Source of the DNA: Treponema sp.
GTDB taxonomy: Bacteria; Spirochaetota; Spirochaetia; Treponematales; Breznakiellaceae
DNA: 20,745 nucleotides
Assembly (NCBI GenBank): GCA_031281855.1
Contig: JAITEW010000334.1
Location: 1-20,745, forward strand
Direction: 5' to 3'
This document shows positions 16,070-20,745 of this stretch, one piece after another. The notes beneath the pieces are model-generated. The model worked only from the letters and a program-made list of their open reading frames with translations. It did not search any database and was not told where the DNA came from. A program made the position numbers and the translations under genes. How positions within the stretch are numbered: position 1 is the stretch's first letter; each line of letters starts with the position of its first letter.

Positions 16070-16098
16070 TTGTACTTACTTTTAAAAAAGTATATGAT
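16070..16098 (+). promoter_or_regulatory. Exporter promoter with operator-like palindrome in its spacer
   Basis: TTGTAC (16070-16075) and TATGAT (16093-16098) are 17 bases apart. The spacer is almost exactly filled by TACTTTT-AA-AAAAGTA (16077-16092), a perfect 7+2+7 inverted repeat. The predicted start is near 16105. The gene's ribosome site AAGAAGGG is at 16154-16161. Spacer palindromes of this kind are classic binding places for repressors or MerR-type activators. Confidence 0.6.
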
Positions 16099-16140
16099 GG
16101 TTATTAGTCCCGAAAATAAACGATCCGTATATGGCAAGAT

Positions 16141-16150
16141 TACAATTGTA
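16141..16150 (+). repeat. Perfect 10-bp palindrome in exporter leader
   Basis: TACAATTGTA is its own reverse complement and lies about 36 bases after the predicted transcription start, just before the ribosome site. It could be a second operator half or chance in AT-rich DNA. Confidence 0.3.
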
Positions 16151-16167
16151 TTAAAGAAGGGTTTTTC

Positions 16168-17922
16168 ATGTCCCAGGTTCGTTGGCTTTGGTCTTACATG
16201 AAGGGAAACCGCGCCGGATTTTTGGCGGGAGTTTTCCTGGCGGCGGTTACTTCAGCAATGGTCATCATCAACCCTATGCTTTCCCAGAAGCTTATTGATG
16301 ATGTGATAATCCCGGGGAATACGGAGCCGCTTATTCCCCTCCTGGTAACCATGCTTATCGTTCAGGTTACTCGTCTGACGCTGCGTTATATCATGTCCAG
16401 CGTGTTCATAGAACCAGCCAGCAATACGGCCATGACGGTGCTGCGCCGGGATATGTTCGAAATGGTTCAGGGCCAGGATTACCGGTTCCTTAACAAATTC
16501 CCTACAGGAAACCTTATGACCCGGATAACCCAGGACCTGGACCGGGTGCGCCATACGGTGTCCTGGGTTGCCGTTGCCCTCGTGGATTCGGTGGTGCTCT
16601 TTGTTTTCGCTTTTACCTTCCTTCTTATTATAAACTGGCAGTTTGCCCTCTGCCTCACGGCTGTGACCCCTTTTATCCTCCTTGTGAGCCGGAGGTTCAT
16701 GACGATCATCCGGCCCCGGTTCGTGCTCCTCAGGCAGAAGCTGACCAACCTGGGGACAGCGGTAACCGAGAACATCGACGGCAACAGGGTGGTCAAGGCT
16801 TTTGCCCAGGAAGGCCACGAGATCAGCAACTTTGAAAAGCACAACACCGAATTCAGGGACGTGAGCTGCGAGAACGCCCTTATCGCCGCCAGATACCAGC
16901 CTATTCTGGACCTCCTGAGCAACCTCCTGGTGATCGTTACCCTGCTGGTAGGAGGCCTTTTTCTGATACAGGAGCGCATAAGCGCCGGGCAGTACCTGGC
17001 CTTTTCCTCCCTTACCTGGGCTCTGGCCAACCCCCTGCGCATGCTGGCGGTAATCCTGGCGGATCTGGAACGCTACAACGCTACCGCTACGATGCTCCGG
17101 GAAGTAGTAGAAGCCCCCAGGGGGTTCCATGACACCCCGGAGGCGGTGGAGCTTTCGGAACGGCCTGCAGGAAGCATTGAGTTCCGGAATGTGAACCTTA
17201 CCATCAACGGGAACCCTATACTCCAGGACATCAGTTTCAAGGTTGGCCCGGGGGAAACTATCGGCATACTGGGAAGCACCGGTTCAGGGAAAACTTCCCT
17301 TATCAACCTTATCACACACTTTTACGAACCCGGTTCGGGAGAAGTGCTCCTGGACGGGGTGGATGTACGGAACTACACTTTTTCGTCCCTCAGGCGCCAT
17401 ATAGGCATGGCAATGCAGGAGGTTTTCCTCTTTTCCGACTCTGTTAAGGGCAACATAGCCTACGGCAGGCCGGATCTTGACGAGGAAACTATCAAAAAAA
17501 GGGCCGTCCAGGCCGATGCCGACAGTTTTATCAGGGGTATGGAGAACGGCTACGAAACCCTGGTAGGCGAACGGGGCGTGGGCCTTTCGGGCGGCCAGCG
17601 GCAGCGCATCGCCCTGGCCAGGGCTCTGGCTATTACGCCGGCGGTCCTTATCCTGGACGACACCACATCGTCGGTAGACAGCGAAACCGAACAGTACATA
17701 CAGGAACAGCTCAGAAACCTGGACTTCCCGTGTACCAAGATAATCATAGCCCAGCGGATATCCTCTTTCAGAGGCGCCAGCCAGATCCTGGTTATGGACA
17801 AGGGCAGGATCATAGAGCGGGGCACCCACAAAGAACTCCTTGCCAATAAGGGCTTCTATCATCATATCTGGAGCCTCCAATACGATGTCGCACCGACGGA
17901 TAACACCCTGGAGGCAAAATAA
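16168..17922 (+). CDS. MdlB-like ABC exporter subunit A (degenerate ATP site)
   Basis: A 584-residue half-transporter with six membrane helices (about 1-310) fused to an ATPase domain. Motifs: Walker A GSTGSGKT (Lys375), signature LSGGQRQR (473-480) and Walker B LILDD. Asp498 stands where the catalytic Glu should be, and the H-loop reads IIIAQRISS with Gln529 instead of His. This pair of changes is the known pattern of the non-catalytic subunit in heterodimeric exporters such as TM287/288 and BmrCD. Its intact LSGGQ would complete the active site on the partner. The start ATG has AAGAAGGG six bases upstream. The stop overlaps the partner's ATG (TAATG). The substrate (drug, lipid or peptide) is unknown. 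Confidence 0.95.
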   Translation: MSQVRWLWSYMKGNRAGFLAGVFLAAVTSAMVIINPMLSQKLIDDVIIPGNTEPLIPLLVTMLIVQVTRLTLRYIMSSVFIEPASNTAMTVLRRDMFEMVQGQDYRFLNKFPTGNLMTRITQDLDRVRHTVSWVAVALVDSVVLFVFAFTFLLIINWQFALCLTAVTPFILLVSRRFMTIIRPRFVLLRQKLTNLGTAVTENIDGNRVVKAFAQEGHEISNFEKHNTEFRDVSCENALIAARYQPILDLLSNLLVIVTLLVGGLFLIQERISAGQYLAFSSLTWALANPLRMLAVILADLERYNATATMLREVVEAPRGFHDTPEAVELSERPAGSIEFRNVNLTINGNPILQDISFKVGPGETIGILGSTGSGKTSLINLITHFYEPGSGEVLLDGVDVRNYTFSSLRRHIGMAMQEVFLFSDSVKGNIAYGRPDLDEETIKKRAVQADADSFIRGMENGYETLVGERGVGLSGGQRQRIALARALAITPAVLILDDTTSSVDSETEQYIQEQLRNLDFPCTKIIIAQRISSFRGASQILVMDKGRIIERGTHKELLANKGFYHHIWSLQYDVAPTDNTLEAK

Positions 17923-19727
17923 TGGCTAAGAAAAAAATCAGGGAACAAAAAACCGCCCAGAACCGCAACCGCTACGATGTCGATGAATACCTGGATGAGA
18001 AAGTCAGCCTTTTTAATATGCGCCGCTGCATCAGGTATCTTGCAAGGGCGAAAACCAATCTTGCCGCAGCTCTTCTCCTTTCGGTCCTGGCCAACCTGGC
18101 GAGCCTGGTAGGGCCCCTCTTTATACAGCGGGCTATGGACGAAGCGGTGCCTGCCAAGGACGTGCGGCTCCTTCTGACTATGGTTCTGTTCCTCTCGATA
18201 TCGATCATTATCAGTATAGCTTTGGGAGCGGTCCGGAACGTCCTGGTAGCCAAAGCGGGCGCGAGCATCATCCATGACATTCGCTTTGATCTCTTCGACC
18301 ATCTCCAAAAGCTGCCTTTTACCTTTTATGACTCAAGGCCCCATGGGAAGATCTTCGTCCGGGTAGTGCCTTATGTAAACAGCGTTTCAGACGCCCTTTC
18401 CAACGGGATCATCAATTTCGTTATCGAAGTGCTGAACATCATTTTCATCATCTTTTTTATGTACCGCGTAAGCCCCCAACTGGCGACTATCACCATCCTG
18501 GGCCTTCCGGTACTGGCGCTCTTTATGTGGACCATCAAACCGGCGCAGCGCAAAGCCTGGCAGCGGGTTTCCAACAAAAACTCCAACCTCAACGCCTACA
18601 TCCAAGAATCCATAGACGGGGTCAAGGTAACCCAGGCTTTTGACCGCCAGGAACGGAACATGGAGACCATGAACCGCCTTACCAACGAGCGCAACCTTGA
18701 ATGGCTGCGGGCCTGTTATATCTCCAACACCACCTGGTTCTCTACAGAGACTATCAGCCAGATCGTCTTCTCGTTTGTGTATATCATGGGGGCCTACTGG
18801 ATGAATCCTATGGCGAGCTTCGGCATGCTCCTGGCAATGGGGAACTACACCTGGCGTTTCTGGCAGCCTATCATCAACCTGGCCAACATCTACAATACCT
18901 TTATCACCGCTATGTCCTACCTGGACCGCATCTTCGATACCATCGCCGAACCGGTGAAGATCAAGGACGCTGAAGACGCCGTGGAATTCCCCTTTGTCCG
19001 GGGGCATGTGGAATTCAAAAACGTGAGCTTCAGCTATGACGGGGTGAGGAAAGTCCTGAACAATATCAACTTCGACGGCCACCCGGGAGAAAGCATCGCC
19101 ATTGTAGGGCCCACCGGAGCGGGGAAGACCACTATCGTGAACCTCCTCTCGCGGTTCTACAACATCGAAGAAGGGCAGGTCTGCATAGACGGCCAGGATG
19201 TCATGAAGGTAACTCTCAAATCCCTGCGCAGCCAGATGGGGATCATGCTCCAGGACAGTTTCCTCTTTACAGGTACTATTGCCGATAATATACGCTACGG
19301 CAAACTGGACGCCACGGACGAAGAGATCCGGACAGCGGCGCGCCTTATCGGGGCCAATACCTTTATCGAGAAGATGTCCCAGGGCTACGATACCCCCATC
19401 ACCGAGCGGGGCGGCGGCATAAGCCAGGGCGAACGCCAACTGTTGGCCTTTACCCGGACCCTTATCTCGAATCCCCGCATCCTTATCCTGGACGAGGCCA
19501 CGAGCAGCATCGATACCGGTACGGAACAGCTCGTGCAGGCAGGGATACGGACGCTCATGAAGGGCCGTTCCAGCTTTATCATTGCCCACCGTCTTTCTAC
19601 TATACGGGACTGTACCAGGATCATGGTGATAGACCACGGTCAGATCGTTGAAATAGGCACCCACGAAGAACTCATGGCCAGAAAGGGGCAGTACTACCAG
19701 ATGACTGTTACGCAGAACGAGATGTAG
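17922..19727 (+). CDS. MdlB-like ABC exporter subunit B (catalytic subunit)
   Basis: A 601-residue half-transporter. A charged N-terminal extension of about 35 residues rich in Lys, Arg and Asp precedes six membrane helices and an ATPase domain. Walker A is GPTGAGKT (Lys402), Walker B is LILDEATSS with catalytic Glu525, and the H-loop IIAHRLS has His556, all intact. The signature is altered to ISQGERQ (500-506) instead of LSGGQRQ, which faces the degenerate site of subunit A. The two proteins therefore should form one obligate heterodimer with a single competent ATP site. ATG 17922 shares one base with the upstream TAA. GGAGG at 17910-17914 supports it. Confidence 0.95.
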   Translation: MAKKKIREQKTAQNRNRYDVDEYLDEKVSLFNMRRCIRYLARAKTNLAAALLLSVLANLASLVGPLFIQRAMDEAVPAKDVRLLLTMVLFLSISIIISIALGAVRNVLVAKAGASIIHDIRFDLFDHLQKLPFTFYDSRPHGKIFVRVVPYVNSVSDALSNGIINFVIEVLNIIFIIFFMYRVSPQLATITILGLPVLALFMWTIKPAQRKAWQRVSNKNSNLNAYIQESIDGVKVTQAFDRQERNMETMNRLTNERNLEWLRACYISNTTWFSTETISQIVFSFVYIMGAYWMNPMASFGMLLAMGNYTWRFWQPIINLANIYNTFITAMSYLDRIFDTIAEPVKIKDAEDAVEFPFVRGHVEFKNVSFSYDGVRKVLNNINFDGHPGESIAIVGPTGAGKTTIVNLLSRFYNIEEGQVCIDGQDVMKVTLKSLRSQMGIMLQDSFLFTGTIADNIRYGKLDATDEEIRTAARLIGANTFIEKMSQGYDTPITERGGGISQGERQLLAFTRTLISNPRILILDEATSSIDTGTEQLVQAGIRTLMKGRSSFIIAHRLSTIRDCTRIMVIDHGQIVEIGTHEELMARKGQYYQMTVTQNEM

Positions 19728-19736
19728 GCCGGGAAG

Positions 19737-20477
19737 GTGACTGACACCGTATTGGAAGAAGGTCTGGCGTTACTGAATTTCACGGACAGGGGCCGGGATA
19801 ATGTGCTCCCTCTGCTCCGGAAGTATATCGAAGAGATCGAGCTTTTCAACCCCGCGTACGGCCTTGTGAAAGTCCGGGACCGGGAGGAACTCATCGTAAA
19901 ACATATTCTTGATTCTCTGGCGGCGCTGGGGATAATCGGCAGTATTCTGGGAGAAACGGGAGCCGCAGGGGAAAGCGCCGGAACCGGGCGGGCTGCGGGG
20001 GAACAGCCGGCTATTGCCGATGCAGGTTCAGGAGCCGGCTTCCCGGGGATACCGCTGGCGATAGCGATGCCTGGGGCGCGTTTTACCCTGATTGAACGCA
20101 TGCGCAGGCGTGCGGGTTTTTTGCGGGAATGTTCCGCTGTGCTCGGGCTTGCCAATGTGGCCGTAGAAGAAACTGAAATGGAAAAGATCGCCTGCGATCC
20201 TGCTGCAGGGCGTTTTCAGGCCGTTGTGTTCCGGGCTTTCAGGCCCCTGGAACCCGGCATACTCCGGGGGCTCTTCCGGCTCCTCGCCCCGGGAGGCGTC
20301 CTGGCGGCGTACAAGGGCCGCCGCGAAGCGGTGGAACAGGAAATGGCCGCGGCGGAAAAGGCCATGCCGGAACTCGGGGGCCGCTGGGAAGCCCTGCCTC
20401 TGGAGGTCCCTTTTTTGGACGAAGAAAGAAGGCTGGTGCTTATAAGAGGAGGAAAAGATGGAAATCCTGCTGGATGA
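19737..20477 (+). CDS. rsmG: 16S rRNA (guanine-N7) methyltransferase RsmG (GidB)
   Basis: Methylates G527 of 16S rRNA using SAM; loss in other bacteria gives low-level streptomycin resistance. It has 246 residues, slightly longer than usual. The SAM-binding motif is ADAGSGAGFPGIPLAI (about 94-109), followed by LIERMRRRAGFLRE (118-131), the counterpart of the usual LVD-KR-FL segment, and VVFRAFRPLE, the counterpart of the SRA motif. A Gly/Ala/Glu-rich insertion (about 73-91) sits just before the SAM motif. The start is uncertain: GTG 19737 overlaps the GGGAAGG run, and TTG 19752 has better spacing. It begins 9 bases after the exporter and overlaps the next gene by 20 bases. Confidence 0.93.
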   Translation: MTDTVLEEGLALLNFTDRGRDNVLPLLRKYIEEIELFNPAYGLVKVRDREELIVKHILDSLAALGIIGSILGETGAAGESAGTGRAAGEQPAIADAGSGAGFPGIPLAIAMPGARFTLIERMRRRAGFLRECSAVLGLANVAVEETEMEKIACDPAAGRFQAVVFRAFRPLEPGILRGLFRLLAPGGVLAAYKGRREAVEQEMAAAEKAMPELGGRWEALPLEVPFLDEERRLVLIRGGKDGNPAG

Positions 20478-20745
20478 AGTCTACACCATTCATGCTGAAG
20501 ATTCCAAAACCAATATCTTTATTCCGTTTCAGGATGAGGATAAACTTGACCCGTGATTTTTTGTGATAGCCGGGAGCGGGGGTGATTGCGGATCAAGTTT
20601 AGCTGTTCTACGCTCCGCCTGAGACAACGGAACCGAAATCGGTAAAATGGGTGGCGCAGCAGGCGGAATTCATGCTGTACACCAATGTGAAGGTCGTATC
20701 CAGCCCGTTTCTCTGGAGCTTCACCAAAATCCGGTTGCTTCCCTT
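20458..20745 (+). pseudogene. Unrecognised gene interrupted by a 61-bp insertion (runs off right edge)
   Basis: A very good ribosome site (AGGAGG, 20447-20452) and ATG 20458 start a frame inside the end of rsmG. It begins MEILLDEVYTIHAED and stops at TGA 20554-20556 after 32 codons. A second open stretch from CTG 20603 to the window end (FYAPPETTEPK..., with WVAQQAEFMLY and SSPFLWSFTKI) reads like real protein; the other two forward frames there have early stops. Removing 20541-20601 joins both parts in one frame (...PFQDE-E-LFYAPPE...). I infer one gene broken by the insertion. I do not recognise the family. If the short frame is used alone, the product is a 32-residue peptide. Confidence 0.6.
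20541..20601. mobile_element. 61-bp miniature inverted-repeat element (MITE/REP-like)
   Basis: The ends TAAACTTGACCCG (20541-20553) and CGGATCAAGTTTA (20589-20601) are inverted repeats with one mismatch in 13. The centre is GC-rich with three GTGAT words. Both ends carry TA, as in TA-targeting elements, but excising 61 bases (not 59) is what restores the reading frame. No longer target duplication is seen. It has no coding capacity and would have to be mobilised in trans. Confidence 0.6.

Noticed and set aside
18387..19664. 425-codon minus-strand open frame opposite exporter subunit B
   Set aside because: The plus strand encodes intact ABC motifs throughout; the antisense frame is His/Asp/Gly-rich without any domain.
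20541..20601. Reading the 61-bp element as an insertion with a TA target duplication (IS630/mariner style)
   Set aside because: Removing 59 bp, as a TA duplication requires, leaves the downstream part in a closed frame; only removal of 61 bp (or a length in the same frame) rejoins the coding halves.

Overview
The window looks like a chromosomal segment of a spirochaete, most likely a Treponema of the free-living or termite-gut type. This is inferred from gene content: lipoproteins with loose lipoboxes, a giant Ig-like repeat protein with a C-terminal barrel-like domain, a LipO/LplB/YtcP-type sugar importer without its own ATPase, and paired MdlB-like exporters. The genome is of moderate to high GC with AT-rich promoter regions. 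No rRNA, tRNA, CRISPR array, prophage or transposase gene was seen.

Layout. Positions 1-8359 are read on the minus strand. In transcription order these are ndk (nucleoside diphosphate kinase), ffh (SRP GTPase), a 1771-residue Ig-like repeat protein ending in a barrel-like domain, and a partial Ig-like lipoprotein that runs off the left edge. A 12-bp perfect inverted repeat lies between the last two. From 8435 everything is on the plus strand: a divergent SDF-family (GltP-like) carrier, tex, a three-gene sugar importer, a two-gene heterodimeric ABC exporter, rsmG, and an unrecognised gene at the right edge that appears to be interrupted.

How the genes work together. The binding lipoprotein (12562-14220) and two permeases (14221-16029) form a CUT1-like importer with no ATPase nearby, so it probably uses a shared MsmX-type ATPase. 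The exporter subunits (16168-19727) have complementary defects. The first has Asp instead of the catalytic Glu and Gln instead of the H-loop His. The second has an altered signature motif. This matches one working and one degenerate ATP site. rsmG follows the exporter after 9 bases and overlaps the next gene, so the four genes may be one operon.

Most interesting points. (1) A 61-bp sequence with 13-bp terminal inverted repeats (20541-20601) splits the last gene; removing exactly those 61 bases restores one continuous frame. (2) A consensus promoter (12319-12347) drives a leader of about 200 bases before the sugar-binding lipoprotein. That leader holds a strong hairpin, a run of 14 C, and a small open frame that overlaps the lipoprotein start, suggesting phase-variable or leader-controlled expression. 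(3) A 16-bp inverted repeat fills the spacer of the exporter promoter. (4) The 1771-residue protein is one base change from a lipobox cysteine. (5) The SDF carrier lacks the family's core ion and substrate motifs. (6) The second sugar permease has codon use unlike its partner.
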